Shown here one piece after another: positions 38,441-50,334 of a DNA stretch of 64,000 nt (position 1 is the first letter of the stretch; every line of letters starts with the position of its first letter). The position numbers were made by a program, and so were the translations under genes. Source of the stretch: Undaria pinnatifida (Eukaryota; Sar; Phaeophyceae; Laminariales; Alariaceae); assembly GCA_012845835.1 (NCBI GenBank), contig JABAKD010000025.1:8423338-8487337 (forward strand), in the 5' to 3' direction. Below the pieces are notes generated by a model. The model searched no databases. It was not told where the DNA came from and saw only the letters and a program-made list of their open reading frames with translations.

Positions 38441-39194
38441 AGAGTGTCATCAACCGACATATTTGCCCTCAAGGGGTAGAGTCTGCGGGTGGCGGTACGT
38501 AGAGTGTTGGATTAATGTGTCCGTGTGTTGGCCCAAAATGACAGTCCCGAGCTGCTAAAAGAGGTAAGGTACTACAAGCTGGGATTCGTTCTACGCGCAC
38601 ACGCGGTACGCTAAGACTGTTCTTTCTTTTCCTTGGTTTCTTTTTCCCTTTCGTTTTCTTTTCTTTGCCGTTTTTCCTGTTTTTTTCTTGTATTTTGGGT
38701 TGTTTTACGTTGGTTTTATTTCGTGTTCTTTTATTCTGTTCTCTTCTGTTGTTGGGTTTTATTTGATATATTTTGTTATTTTTGTGGTATCTGTTTTTTT
38801 GCTTTTGTTTTCTGTTCATTCTCATTATAGATTAGCTTGTTGTTTTTATTTTTTGTACGTTTGTGTTAGCGCACGGCGACGCGCACGCAAGCGCGTACGC
38901 GCGTACTAACGTATGTACCAAGGAATGTACTTCCATAAAATTACGTATCGGGTACTTACGTTTCTCACATGTGTACTTTGTGTATCATACGTACGGCGAA
39001 GTAACAGAGACAAAAAAAACGAGGCGTCGTGTCGTGCGTGTCGACAAACAAAAAAAATACTGGTAAAATGATAATTGTTATTTTGTTTCCACCTGTGCCC
39101 GAGCATAGCGTTCACAACGACGGTAGTCGGCGCAAGCAACGCAGAGGGCATGGTGTGTTCAACGTCCGGGATATCCGTTAGGGACGGCCGGATG
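38441..39194. other. T-rich stretch, no gene
   Basis: 38620-38860 is T-rich and gives spurious phenylalanine-rich frames. 38868-38900 is a CGCGTACG-type alternating stretch. Nothing is supported as a gene. Confidence 0.35.
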
Positions 39195-39385
39195 GAGGGG
39201 GGGGGGGGGGTTGATTTCATGTATAGCCGTAATCGTGTGACCATAGACCCTCGCATCCTTACAATGCCGGGACGGAACACATCGGTTTTTCACTCACCAG
39301 GCAAACATCGCGTGCACCAAGCGCGAAACGCCGTGAGGTGTTGGACGAGTAGCATGGTTGGTGAGCTTCGTCCTACTCAGAACCA
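39195..39385 (+). repeat. D8 repeat copy 2
   Basis: Starts after a G run and matches 21775-21955 with a 20-bp insertion (TCACTCACCAGGCAAACATC) before the GTGCACCAAGCGCGAAACG block. Confidence 0.6.
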
Positions 39386-40727
39386 CTTGTCTCGGGGGGG
39401 GTATCGAATGGGAGAGGGAGAGGGGGGGTGGCGGCTTGTGTCCTGTATCGTCTACGCTGAAGATTAAGCTGGAGAAGAGTTGACCCCAAAACGCCCAAAT
39501 AGCGGTTGAGGGCGTGGGGTGGGTGGTGGTGGAGGGGAGGGTTGGGGGAGGGGGGGAGGTTGTCGGCTGCGCCAAAGTTCTTGGCGGGAGGGGGTGCTGA
39601 TTCCAAATGCCGTATGTGGCCGTCGGGAAAGAGCGGAGTGGGGAGGAGGGGAGCACTTGCCTTTTCGTGTAGCCATTGGGGAAGCGCCCCCAGGGGGGGA
39701 GGAGAGCACTTGCCGTATGTCCGCTCGACTAAGGTACGAAATCGAGAGGGAAGAGGGGTGGGCTGGACCCAATTGTCGGCATCTTAGCTTGCCGGGAAGG
39801 GGGGGAGGGGTGCATGGCATGCGCCCCCTGGGCTAGGGGGTACTAAAACCGCCAACAATTTCACTCCATTGTGATGGATGGAACTGGGGTATAGGGCGCG
39901 TGTGAGAGAGAGGGAGAGTGAGAGGGTGTGGGTCGAATATGGTAGAATGTTGTTGCCCCGTCCTCATGTGATGAGACGGGACAGGGAGGGAGAGACTGGT
40001 GAATTTGGGAGGCTACTGTTGGGGACGTTGCCGAAATTGGGATTTGTTTGAGCGTGGAAGCCTAGAAAATATAAAGAATAACCTTATCAATGCTCTGTTC
40101 TCTTGAACGGGTGTTTTGTTCACTCACTTGTTCAAAGTTCGATCAGACGATGGGACCGGAGGGGGAAGGGAGGGGACGCGGAGGGGGGGGGCGAGTGGGG
40201 GGGACAGCAGTGTGGCGTTCCAATCCTCCCTTGTATGAAATCACGTTGTAGGCATGGGACAGACTGTCGGCAGGAGTTGTACGCGCTGTTGACGCGAAGG
40301 CGTGCTTTTGGGACGGGAGCGGGACAGGAAAGCGAATTGAAAAACAAACAGCCAGCAAGGACCGGGGTTGGTGGGGTGAGAGTGAGGGTAGGAATGGGGG
40401 TGGGTACGCGAGCCACGGGTCTGCGAGCAAGAGGTGTGTGTGGTCGGCGACTAATTTATCTTCCGCAGCGAGCGGTGGGATTCATGAATTATTCAGGAGC
40501 ACATGTACGTACTGGTATATGATACATACGCTCAAGATTGGGAACAAAAATCCGATGCTTGATACTAAAATATTTTTGGCTGTGGCTTGGCTGTGGTTAG
40601 CTGTGTATTCCATTTTCTCACATACTTCGAGTGTTGGTACCTGTGCATGTCGGCAACCATGGTGTTGACCCGAACGTTTCATCTTCCGCACGGCGGAATT
40701 AATCGGCAACACAATTATTTACTGTAA
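39386..40727. other. G-rich stretch without recognised gene
   Basis: 39400-39820 is G-rich. A 38-bp unit (GGGGA..AGAGCACTTGCC) is duplicated near 39640-39665 and 39698-39715. Frames of 90-140 codons on both strands have low-complexity composition. Confidence 0.35.
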
Positions 40728-41165
40728 AAGGTTCCGCTGCGGGATGTGGACGGCTTGAAATCCCGGGGGGTGTCGCAGGGGACAAACCTCTACTAAGAAC
40801 TGACCAAAAAACTATCAGCCACCGCCCTTGTAACCGGGCAAGTAACCCAAACTAGGCCAAACGAGTGTATAGTTTAATTTATACCAGCTTCCCCTTCGGG
40901 ATGTGGTTGGCTTGAAATACTGGGGGGTGTCTCGAGTTGAAAGGGGGATACAGGCGTTTCTACGAGCTTCCGGGTATTAAAAGTTGTTGGAAAAAAAGGC
41001 AATTGGTGACTGCGCAAGTAACCGGGCACGTATATATCACCGACCAGCCGAAATGGGTTTTGTTGTACAGTCTCAAAGGGTCCCCATTGGGGTGTGTATG
41101 TGGTTGCACGTTGAAATCTCGGGCTGTCGCAAGATGAGAAGAGAAAACACAGGCGTTCCTAAGAG
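40728..41165 (+). repeat. Three tandem units of ~165-190 bp
   Basis: Each unit begins with CCGCTGCGGGATGTGGACGG or a variant, followed by CTTGAAATC.CGGGGGGTGTCGC, and ends in AAGTAACCGGGCA. The starts are near 40728, 40893 and 41078. Divergence among the units is substantial. Confidence 0.7.
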
Positions 41166-42312
41166 CTACATACACCAGGTTTACAGGTTCAACATTATAG
41201 GGTTTCAACGTAGAAATAATCGCTTGTAAATTGTGCGTTAGCTTGGAAATTTTAACCGGATAGGTTGCACCGCGTTTTTTTGCCGTGAAAAATTCCAGAG
41301 TAGTTCCAAAAATGCTGAAAAAATTCAAGGGGTTCGGATTGGGTTGACAAATTATCCCTTACGAAACAACTTAAGTTGAGTGTACAGCAGTGCCAGTAGC
41401 CCGGTCGCTGTGACATACGGAGCACATGCGAGATAATTTGCTTTCTGCCCAGCAAGAGCACAGCAGCAGACAAGAGCAGCAGCAGACAGCACACACGACT
41501 ACGGCAGTCATCGCACCCTCAAATGAAACTCAGTAGCGTATGGCGCCTGCTGCTCGTCATACTTCGCCGCCACAGCAAGCGGGTAGGGCTCGTCTCTTCC
41601 TGTGTGTGGTGTTCGAACGAAGTCCGTTGTTCTGAAAATGCTGAGCCAAGCTCCTGGGATTTGCTGTGCTTCGCGGGGTAGAATCGAGTTTCTTCCTGAG
41701 AGGTCACCCCACGCCGTTGACGACTGCGGTAGCCTCCGGGCCCGCCACGATTGAATACAAGCAGCCTCTTATGTATACTGCTCATGTTGCCGCCCCACCC
41801 CCCCCCGATGAGGGGTGTGTTGCCGTGCGTGTGGGGTCTTAGAGGTTCTCAAAACATAAACAAACTTTGGTGGCGTTGGGTGGAATACGAGCACGAGAGG
41901 GCGCTTTGGATGGAGGCCAACTCGCGCCAATGGAGATTACGGAAGCTATCGCCCCCCACAGGGCCAAAAACTAGCAGCATCGGTCTTGCACCACTAATGC
42001 CGCTGCCGCATCAAGCGGGTAGGGATAGTCTTGCTCTGCGTGTAGTGCACTAGACAGCACGGTGCTTTGAAATCCACATGAGTTTGGTACGAGTGAGTCC
42101 TCGCGCTCTTGCCTCTCGCCTGTGGCTTGCTTTCTACCTGGCTACCTGGCACCTGGTACGAACAGTTTCGGTTACTTTTCGAACAGCCCGCAAAAGCCGG
42201 ATAAAATAACACACACATAAAAAAGACACCAGATTATTTTTCAAATTATTTTCCTGTAAAAATTCTACGTGGAAAATATTAAAATAAAATCTTCAAGCTA
42301 AAAAAGAAAGCA
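41166..42312. other. Diverged duplication, no recognised gene
   Basis: 41548-41625 and 41985-42062 share GCCGC..CA.CAAGCGGGTAGGG, TCGTCTCTTCCTGTGTGTGG-type words and a TTCGAA/TTTGAA end. Between them 41858-41960 has a plus-strand frame (NKLWWRWVEYEHERALWM) that looks coding-like but matches nothing I know. Confidence 0.35.
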
Positions 42313-42499
42313 CAGGGCTTTTGACGGGTCGGGTCACCACTCCCGAGTCGGGACGACCCGGCCCGACCCGTGAGCTGTGAAAATATTGCTGACCCGACCG
42401 CTTCTGACTGGTTTCGAACTGTCTCCTGGCTTGTTCCTAGAGGTAATGGCAACGTCCGACCCGATCCGCGGATCGGATCATGAACCGTGAAGAGCCCTG
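42313..42499. mobile_element. hAT-like MITE (HAT family)
   Basis: The ends are CAGGGCTTTTGACGGGTCGG and, in reverse, CAGGGCTCTTCACGGTTCA. Flanks AGAAAGCA and AAAAATAA match at 5 of 8. It is 187 bp long with few internal units. Confidence 0.75.
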
Positions 42500-42539
42500 A
42501 AAAATAAATGCATATAAGATTTTCCAGGGATCGCACGAG

Positions 42540-43070
42540 AGCGGCCGAAGGCTTCGATTTAGACCAGGTTTTGAGTTGTCTTCCGAGATAACTCGAGCTG
42601 AGGTCCACCTATCGGCGCGCTTTTTCCTGGAGGCGCCTCTCCTTGCTCGACTCTCCCGGCCCTGCCGGGATCGGCGTCGGTTGTGCTCCCTCTGTCTCTC
42701 TGCGCCGGGTGATATTTTTTGTTTTTGTGGTCAAAATACGGGCATGCGGCATCATTTCGATTTGGGGCATGATTTAGCTCCCCATTCCTCATGGTAAGAA
42801 ACGCCTCGCAAATCTCAACCGAATATTCTTATTTCTGGGCTACAGAGCACAGAGTGCAGAGGACAGACAAGAGGCGATAGCCACAGCGACAAAGAGAGGA
42901 AAAAGGCCTAAGCCGTCAGCAACAGCATGTCTGATCCTATGCCTAGTGCTGATGCCTCTTATCCTGCGGCGGCCACAGTGGCTGCTCCTGCGGTGGTGAC
43001 GCGAGCTTCTGCCGCCGCAGTCACGCTATTTTCGGCAAGCGAGACAAGCATTGCGTTGTTGGTGCACGGC
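42540..43070 (+). other. Possible 5' exons of an unidentified gene
   Basis: 42590-42792 ends in CATG/GTAAGA, a good donor. A 53-nt stretch later CTGGGCTACAG is a plausible acceptor. From ATG 42927 a frame of about 48 codons (MSDPMPSADASYPAAATVAA and onward, ending LLVHGG) leads to GGCGG/GTGGGT. The alanine-rich content has no family resemblance, and I could not find a continuing exon. Intron size is below what the main gene uses. Confidence 0.2.
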
Positions 43071-44087
43071 GGGTGGGTTGAAATCCCATCACGAGTACGA
43101 ACCAAACGCACCTGTTTGCTTCTGCACGTACAACTGGACTGCTGTAGCACTGTACATGCTACTGTGCTGCTGCTACTATTGTGGTTGGGATGGTTGGTGG
43201 GTGGACGGCTTGGTCGGCTGCTTGGTGTGTCGTCTGCGGCATGTGGCGGGCACGTGTTTTTGTACCTGTGCACCGGCCGGCTCTGCCATATACTTCGGGA
43301 GTACAACAACAGTTACAGTACAGTAGAAAACGGGCAACATGGGACTACTAGATAGTCAATATTAGTTGTAGATGTGGCGAGAGAGTGTCAACGATGGAAG
43401 GGTGTGAAGCAACCAATATCAAGGCATGCCTTAGGTATCAAAGCGGTTGCGGGCCGTGGGTGCTCACCTGTGTTGCTCTGCCCACAAGACGAAAAATGAG
43501 ACTCAACCTATATATAAATAACATCAAATACTCTTGAAACCGGGGTATCGTCAAAAACAGCCCCGCGCTGGGTCATTCAGTGTTCTGTGCTCTTTCCAGG
43601 CGCAGTGCTCCCCACTGAAGCAATCAGATGACTCACCACGCCAATAGGAACCCCACCAAGTCATGATATAGTCTGATCTGTAGTTGGTGTGGCCTTTGTT
43701 AGAAATGGAGAAATCCGGTGCGCCGCGGCCATGTAGTGTATGTATCGTTTGCGCAGCTGCTACGTATGCTCCCAGCAGTCGCGACGCCAGTTTAAGCATT
43801 TTTCACCGTCACTGTCGCGGTGGTACATGTTGATGAAATCGCCTAAGCTTCGCCGTGTGCTCGTGTCATCAGGGAGGGAAGGTATTCCAGGGTAGTGGGA
43901 TTTATGGTTCATGTCACCGACGCTGCAATCGCTGGAGACACGCGCCTCAAAAAACAACGAAATGTGGACAATAAACACTGCGTGCGTTGTAACGTACCTG
44001 GTAGTAGCGCTAGATCACTTTTTTTTTTTCGAAAACTACACGTACATATACATACATATCCATAAAACCATCCTTTCACGGATTCGG
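43071..44087. other. No feature recognised
   Basis: GGTTGGTGGGTGGACGG words at 43188-43210 are low complexity. No repeat family or exon was identified. Confidence 0.3.
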
Positions 44088-44770
44088 TTAGGAGTTTTGT
44101 TTCGTCTCGGCTTGAGTATGCGATTCTCGGAACTGGAAGTAATTCTCGGTCAAATAGCTTCGTTCGAGCGCCGGCTTCGGGGAGCGGCTCCAACGCCCCT
44201 CGCCCTGCCGTGTCCGTTCCGCACATCGACGTGAACGCGGACGGATGCCGAGCGAGACAAGCGAGAAGTTGCGAAAATCCCGCATGTCGAGGAGGAATTC
44301 CGGAGATTTTGGTTGTATCTTAATGTCTGCAGCGCCTGGATGATTTACAAAATTGGTATCATTTCGAAACGGTAGTTGCTAATGTTTGGAATTTTGCGAT
44401 GGCATATTCTCGAGCGTTTGCTTTGCTTTTGACGTCTGCAGGGCTGGAGCGTTTGTTTGTTTTACTTGACGTCTGCAGGGCTTGCACGAATGAAACACGT
44501 AAAAGTCTTCGGGAGGCGGCTCCAACGCCCCTCGCCCTTCCTTATCCGTTGGGAACCTCGACGTGAACGCGGATGGATGCTGAGCCAGACATGGGAGAAG
44601 TTGCAAAAATGTTGTATTTGGAGGAGGTAATCTTGCGACTTCGGTTGTATCTTATAATAACGTCTGCAGCGTCTGGATAATTTCCAAAATTGGCATCATT
44701 TCCAAACGGTGGGAAGCTACTATAGTTTGAATTTTGCGATGGTATTGTCACGAGCGTTTGTTTTTCTTGA
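44088..44770 (-). repeat. D9 repeat, copies 1 and 2, with minus-strand coding look
   Basis: Two units of ~300 bp (44088-44390 and 44500-44745) with a third at 46980-47275. Shared words include GGCGGCTCCAACGCCCCTCG, TCGACGTGAACGCGGA, GACGTCTGCAG and CCAAAATTGGCATCATTTCC. On the minus strand copy 1 stays open from GCTGCAG/ACATTAAG for about 90 codons (IQPKSPEFLLDMRDFRNFSL, then VSLGIRPRSRRC). In the other copies the frame shifts. It could be an exon with echoes like those of the main gene, or a mobile element. Confidence 0.55.
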
Positions 44771-44811
44771 CGTCTGTAGGGCTTGAGCGCGTGTTATAAT
44801 ACCGGTTACAC

Positions 44812-45000
44812 TGATCGTCGATTTTTCATCGAGTGTTGCTGCTAACTCACGCTCTCGCGCTATCCACAAACAAGTCAATTATTGCACAACGAAACGAAAA
44901 ATTTATGCGAGTACGCACTCGGCGGGATTCGAAGTCACGAAGCTGATCTATACCTGTACCAGGCTCGAGGATATAACCTGATACGCCACCGGGGCAGTGA
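44812..45000 (-). mobile_element. SINE-A, 3'-truncated
   Basis: Contains the tRNA-like head (CCTGATACGCCACCGGGGC on this strand) and box B region, then stops after CGTCGATTTTTCATCGAGTG, so the 3' third of the element is missing. Confidence 0.7.
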
Positions 45001-45002
45001 GT

Positions 45003-45375
45003 GATATAGAGCCGGTCGCCCCCGTGGTCTAGTGGGGTTACACTTGAATATTACTACTGATACTAGCGTTGATCCTTGAGTTAAGTAACCACCGTTGTGA
45101 GCTTTGTTGGCTTTATTTATTTGCAGAAATAAATGGGGAAAAAAGGATCAATTAACTGCTGAAATCGCCTAGCAGCGTGGGTAGGTACAAATCGACGCGA
45201 ATCGACGAGGGAAGAAAATGCTGAAATCTTCTCGCGATAAAAATTAGGGCAGGTACCGTAGTGGGGAGGGGGGAGGAGAGCCCGCTATATGACCCCGGGT
45301 CTAACTTATACTACTGCATTAGGAGGGCGAGAGTAATGCGAGCATCACAATAAATGGGATGGGAAAAGAAAAGAA
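45003..45375 (+). mobile_element. SINE-2, tRNA-like head with different body
   Basis: GTCGCCCCCGTGGTCTAGTGG (tRNA-like start with a canonical box A at 45024-45035) is followed by a body with AATCGACGAGGGAAG, TTCTCGCGATAAAAAT, CCCGGGTCTAAC and an A-rich end (GGGATGGGAAAAGAAAAG). Box B is not recognisable. Tail relatives occur at 9090-9440, 7975-8055 and in 29245-29310. Confidence 0.5.
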
Positions 45376-46235
45376 GTGAAGTGTATTAATGCTGCTGTAA
45401 TAATGCGATACCCAAGCCAGTTGCACCGATCGACTCGATCTGGACTGACTGCTGCTGTTGTATTATGCAAAAAGGTTCATGTACAACTTCTCTAATCACA
45501 CGCAGAGGACATGGTCAGTCACCTTACTGGCCCCGGATGCTTGATTGAGTTAAACTATCATAAGAAACGCACTCGACACGTTTCGTCGCCAGACTGAAGG
45601 GTCAGTGGGCGTGTGCTCGGATTTATCCGATCGAAATCTGATGAATGAATGAAGCTCGGAATCGTGTTCACATAACAAACGGTAGCTAGCTATTGTCTTA
45701 TAACTAATTTTCAAGGACGTCAGCCGTGAGTTTGACGAATTTCAGGTCAATACTCATCTTTGCAAGCTGCGTTGTTGGTACTCATAATATACTATATGAG
45801 TGAGTTTTGATTAGGAGGTGTCTTATTTTTTGTCCACCATATATAATGGCAAGTATTGGTATTTATACTTTAGGTGGGGAATTTTGAGCTAGGTAAAACA
45901 TCACATCTATCTTATAAATTTATTACTGTAGTTTCCACTATAAGACTGCTTTATCATATGTATGGTAGGCGGTATATTTTGTTTTTCTCCCCCCGGCTTT
46001 AATATCGGGAAGAGTACGAATACAGAATATTATAAGTTATCTATATGTTGCTCTCAATACAGCATTCGAGAATTCAATTCATCTACTCCCACTCCCAAAA
46101 AGATTTAAAACTCTGAAGGACACGAACCCACGGTTCCAAATTTATACGCTGTCACTCTAATATTTAAATACATGTATATATTATTAGTACTTCATTGCTA
46201 TGATTGTTAAAAATCCATTACATATTTTTCCATAG
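45376..46235. other. AT-rich stretch, no gene
   Basis: 45715-45790 has D1-like words (AATACTCATCTTTGCAAGCT). 46115-46150 reversed carries GTGGGTTCGTGTCCTTC, a weak box B also like 18985-19005. Nothing else is supported. Confidence 0.35.
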
Positions 46236-46945
46236 ACTATATTTTTTCCAACGCACACTGGTGGGGGTCCTTCCAACGCACACTGTGTCGGGCCCCTGCC
46301 AACGCACACTGAAGAGCGTCCCGGGGGGGGGGGTTCGGGGCGGGGCGCGTCGCCCCCCTCCGACACTGCTAGTAGCATCCAAGCACCGTTCGGCTGCCCT
46401 GCCAACCCAGCGCTGGTGGTGCATTTTGGGACACACACACCAACACACACTAGACTACACTGCTAGTAGTAGCATCCAAGCACCGCTCGGCTGCCCTGCC
46501 AACCCAGCGCTCGTGGAGCATGCGCTGGAACGTTTGCGCCTCTGCTGTTCGATCCTGCCCGTGCGGGGCATTTGAGACAACGAACACAACACACACCAAA
46601 AACATTTCACTTCGTTGTGCCCTGGGCTGCGGAAAAAAAATCCCCTATCAAAATACCGCCTCGTCCTTACAAAACCATAAAATTCAAACGGCCGCGCTTC
46701 AAATCAAACGGCGCTATGAACTACACCCTGGCACGCAAACAACCTCGCAGCGCACACCGCACACCCTCTATTTCTATCCCTCGTCGAATACAACCTCGCA
46801 GCGCACACCGCGCACTCTCTATTTCTTCCCTTCGTCGGATACACCGCGCTCCTCGGCGTTGCGCTAGAACGTTTGCATCTCTGCTGTTCGATCCTGCCCG
46901 TGCGGGGCATTTGGGACACACTCAACACACACAACACACGTGAAT
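46236..46945 (+). repeat. Local duplications
   Basis: CCAACGCACACTG occurs three times at 46249-46312. GCATCCAAGCACCG.TCGGCTGCCCTGCCAACC is duplicated at 46373-46421 and 46462-46509. GTTCGATCCTGCCCGTGCGG is duplicated at 46548 and 46888. AACCTCGCAGCGCACACCGC is duplicated near 46740 and 46790. The frames across them are repeat products. Confidence 0.7.
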
Positions 46946-46979
46946 ATATGTATATAAAATCCTTCTTTGGTGTCAGGTA

Positions 46980-47400
46980 TTTGGTCAGGAGTTTTTTGTC
47001 TCGGCCGAAGTATGCGATTCGCGGAACTGGAATTCTCGGTCGAATATAGCTTCGTTCGAGCGCCGCCTTCGGGGGGCGGCTCCAACGCCCCTCGTCCTTC
47101 CGTGTCCGTTCCGCACATCGACGTGAACGCGGACTGATGCCGAGCGAGACAAGCGAGAAGTTGCAAAAATACCGCATGTCGAGGAGGAATTTCGGGAATT
47201 GGTTGCATCTTGATGTCTGCAACGCCTAGATGACTTACAAAATTGGCATCATTTCCAAACGGTACGTGATAATGTTTGGATTTTTGCGGTGGCATGTGCA
47301 ACTTACTATTGTTTGGTCGCAGATTGTGCACCAGGTGTGTTTAATTGCACGCACCTGGATGGTTTACAAAATTGGCATCATTTACAAACAAACGGTACTT
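46980..47400 (-). repeat. D9 repeat copy 3 plus a partial fourth
   Basis: 46980-47275 matches 44088-44390 closely. 47340-47400 (TTGCACGCACCTGGATGG, TACAAAATTGGCATCATTTA) is a further partial copy of the unit's end, and the TTTGGATTTTTGCGGTGGCA word is doubled at 47274 and 47437. Confidence 0.6.
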
Positions 47401-47599
47401 TCTTGATAATGTTTCAAAATAATAGGTACTTGATAATGTTTGGATTTTTGCGGTGGCAACTAATTATTGTCAGTCTATATCGAACTCTTGGCATTACCTT
47501 ACATACTGTACGCGCACACTATGATTGTGTGTGGTGACTTATTTTACCCTACCAAGCATTGAATCGCACTATTCGAAGTGCTGCCCTGCCCTACCCGAA

Positions 47600-47632
47600 G
47601 CATGGGTGCCGGCGTCACGCCGGCACCCATGC
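47600..47632. repeat. Perfect 33-nt palindrome, 16-bp arms
   Basis: GCATGGGTGCCGGCGT (47600-47615), one central C, then ACGCCGGCACCCATGC (47617-47632). The arms are exactly complementary and GC-rich, which would give a very stable hairpin or cruciform. A D1 copy starts immediately after it at about 47640. Confidence 0.9.
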
Positions 47633-47639
47633 GGAGCCC

Positions 47640-48210
47640 ATGTTATAAAAATAAAAATAGGCTCCTCCAGCTGTGAGATCGAAGATTTTGTCGAAACTCA
47701 TCTTTGAAAGCTGTGTGTGATGCTCCCATCGCGCGTATTACGGGTTGTGTGTCCTCATTGAGGATACAGATCGGCGGCTCCCCTTGGAAACTACAATGTG
47801 CTATGAATTAGGGTCAACAGGGTGATGTTAGAGAGTCTGTGCGCGGAAGAGATAAAAAAAACGTTTCTGAGGGGGACACAAGTGACAGCTGTGGAAGGAA
47901 ATGCATCAGTTTATCAAGTGTATCTCGTAAGTAGTACAACCTGTGAGGGGAGGGCGGAGTTTTTAAGGGCGTGGGGGCCTGGGTTTGAACAAGAGGGAGC
48001 GGGGGGGGGAACGGGCGGGGCAACTCAATCTGCGCGTGGAAACTATAAACCCTTTAAGGGGATAAATCTTACGGTTTTGGAAGGAATGCACCAGTTTATA
48101 ATGTATGTCCTGTCAGTCGTACAACCAGTGGGGAGAGGGGGGGTGTTCGAGGGGGTGGGTGGGTGGGTGGGTGGGTGGGGGGGGGGGGGGGGGGGCTGGG
48201 GCAAAATGGT
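47640..48210 (+). repeat. D1 repeat copy, long, with poly-G
   Basis: Nearly collinear with 2860-3400 and 48735-49340. It shows the internal module duplicated (the second GGAAACTATA block at 48035) and ends in GGGTG and G runs at 48150-48196. Confidence 0.7.
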
Positions 48211-48419
48211 TTTTAGCAGCTTTAGGTATTTATCATACCAAAGTGGTAGCGTTTTTTTGTTAAGAATCCTGACATCAGTTTTTCGAAAGTATTGCAGTAC
48301 CTGGCAGTACTACGTTGTACGCCTGTTTTATTACGCAATACTTTGCACCTCAGCTACGATACGTGTTACTTTCGTACCTGGTACCAATGTGATACATCAA
48401 TAATCAGTTATACGTGTAT
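48211..48419. other. No feature recognised
   Basis: The stretch lies between the D1 copy and the SINE-A copy. A TACCTGG.ACTAC-type word is repeated at 48299 and 48378, but no gene or family is identified. Confidence 0.3.
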
Positions 48420-48668
48420 ACGTGAGTTCGAGCCTCACCGAGTGCATACGTACTCGTATAAATTCGTTGGGACTTTTTCTTGTGCATAAATTGACTTGCG
48501 GAAAGCGCGAGAGCGTGACTTAGCAAAACTCGCGATGAAAGATCGACGAGCAGTGGGATTGCTGAACCCTATGCGCGATAAAAGTTGAAGGCAAGAACCG
48601 GGGGGAAGGAGGGACGACACCTGTGACCACGGCCTGTCCAGAAGCTGGAAAGTAGAAGTGTACCAAAT
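48420..48668 (+). mobile_element. SINE-A lacking box A
   Basis: Starts at the box B (GTGAGTTCGAGCCTCACCGA) and continues to GGAAAGTAGAAGTGTACC. It is close to the 19278-19585 copy over the body. Confidence 0.75.
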
Positions 48669-48734
48669 ATATTACATACAACGTATACTTCGAAGTGCAA
48701 TAAGTGTACTTCGAACCTCAGCTACATATATTGT

Positions 48735-49345
48735 AAAAAATGAAAATACACCCCAGCTGTGAGATCGAATATTTTGTCGAAACTCATCTTGGCAAGCTGT
48801 GTGTGATACTCCGATCGCGCGTATTACGGCTTGTGTGTCCTCATTAAGGATATAGGTCGGCGAATCCCCTTGCAACTACAGTGTAGCTATCAGGGTCAAC
48901 AGGGTGATGTTAGGCAGTCTGTGCGCGGAAGCTATAAAACCCGTTTCTGAGGGAGACAAAACATGACAGCTGTGGAAGAAAATTCATCAGTTTATCAAGT
49001 GAATCCTGTGTGTCGAATAACCGGTGAGGGGAGGGCGGAGTTTTGAAGGACGTGGGGGCCTGGTTTTGATCAAAAGAGAGCGGGGGTGGGGGGGGGGGGG
49101 AAGGGGGGGGAAGGGGGGGGGGACGGGTGGGGCAGCTCAATTTGTGCGTGGAATCTATAAATCCTTCAAGGGGATAAATCTTACGGTTTTGGAAAGAATA
49201 CACCAGTTTATCATGTATATCCTGTAAGTCGTACCATCAGTGAGTAGAGGGCGGAGTGTTCGAGGGGGTGGGGGTGGGGTGGGGGGGGTGGGGAGGTGGG
49301 GTGGGGGTGGGGTGGGGGGGTGGGGAGGTGGGGGGGGGGAGGTGG
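48735..49345 (+). repeat. D1 repeat copy, long, with poly-G
   Basis: Covers the whole family from CACCCCAGCTGTGAGATCG to the terminal GGGGTGGGG tract (49264-49362). The internal module is again duplicated. Confidence 0.7.
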
Positions 49346-50334
49346 GGGGGGGGGGGGGGGGCGAAAGGGCTTAAGTCGCATAGATGCAGGGGTTTGCTTT
49401 ACGCGTGGTGCTAAGTCTAGGCGATGGTGCGGGTAGTGGAGAAGGAGGGGGCGTTGGGGGCGGGTGGGGGGGGGGGAATTGCAGCAGTGGCATGGATCTC
49501 TAGAAAGATAATGAGGTGCTATGCAGTGTGTGGAAGTGTTTATTACTCTGGCGGATTTCGATATTAGGTGGGGCGTTTAAGCAAGAGAGAGCGGGAAAGG
49601 GGGGATGGGGGGGGGGAGAAGGGTGTTCAAGACGTTTAGGTCACATATTATAATATTAAAATACAATCCAGATGTGAGAAAAGATTTGGTCAAAACTCAT
49701 CTCTGCAAGATTGTGTGTGATACTCCGATCGCGCGTAGTAATCATGTATGTAGGGGCTTGCTATACGCGTGGTGCTTGGTCTATGCGATCATGCGGGTGG
49801 TGGGGAAGGAGGGGCCGTTGGAGGGGGGGGGGATGAATGAAAGCTACGTCGTGGATGGCTAGAAAGATAATGACGTTTTATCAACTGCGTAGAAGAAGTG
49901 TGTATCACTCTGCTCTGGCCGATTTCGATTGTGAGTGGGGCGTTTGAACAAACTGGGCGGGGAAAAAAACGGACGGGGGGGGGGGGGGGGGGGGAGGGCG
50001 GAAATGAGTTAGAGCTACGTACTTCGTTAGTCATGCTTCGCTTGGCATAGTTTGGGAGGCGATATATTATAAAAAATGAAAATACACTCCAGCTGTGAGA
50101 TCGAAGATTTCGTCGAAACTCATCTGTGCAAGCTGTGTGTGATACTCCGATCGCGCGATATATATGATAGCGTATGCTTCGAAGTATAATAAAAGTACTT
50201 TGTACGTCCGTTATTTCACGTATCAAAAGTAATCTGGACACCTGATATCACAATATCCTGTTGACCCCAGGCCTTGGTAGACACACACGCATCCGCATAC
50301 AACGGCAGCTTGCGCTGCCGGAGTAGCAACGGGG
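49346..50334. repeat. Poly-G tracts with D1 start fragments
   Basis: D1 5' fragments lie at 49655-49745 and 50065-50160. Between them a unit with GGGGCTTGCTATACGCGTGG, GTGCTTGGTCTATGCGATCA and TGTGTATCACTCTG is present twice (49390-49600 and 49755-49945), each with G runs. No gene is seen. Confidence 0.6.

Noticed and set aside
42927-43355. A 142-codon gene
   Set aside because: Only the first ~48 codons have plausible composition; beyond the GGGTGGGT the frame is low-complexity C/V/L from CTG-rich DNA. Kept only as a possible 5' exon.
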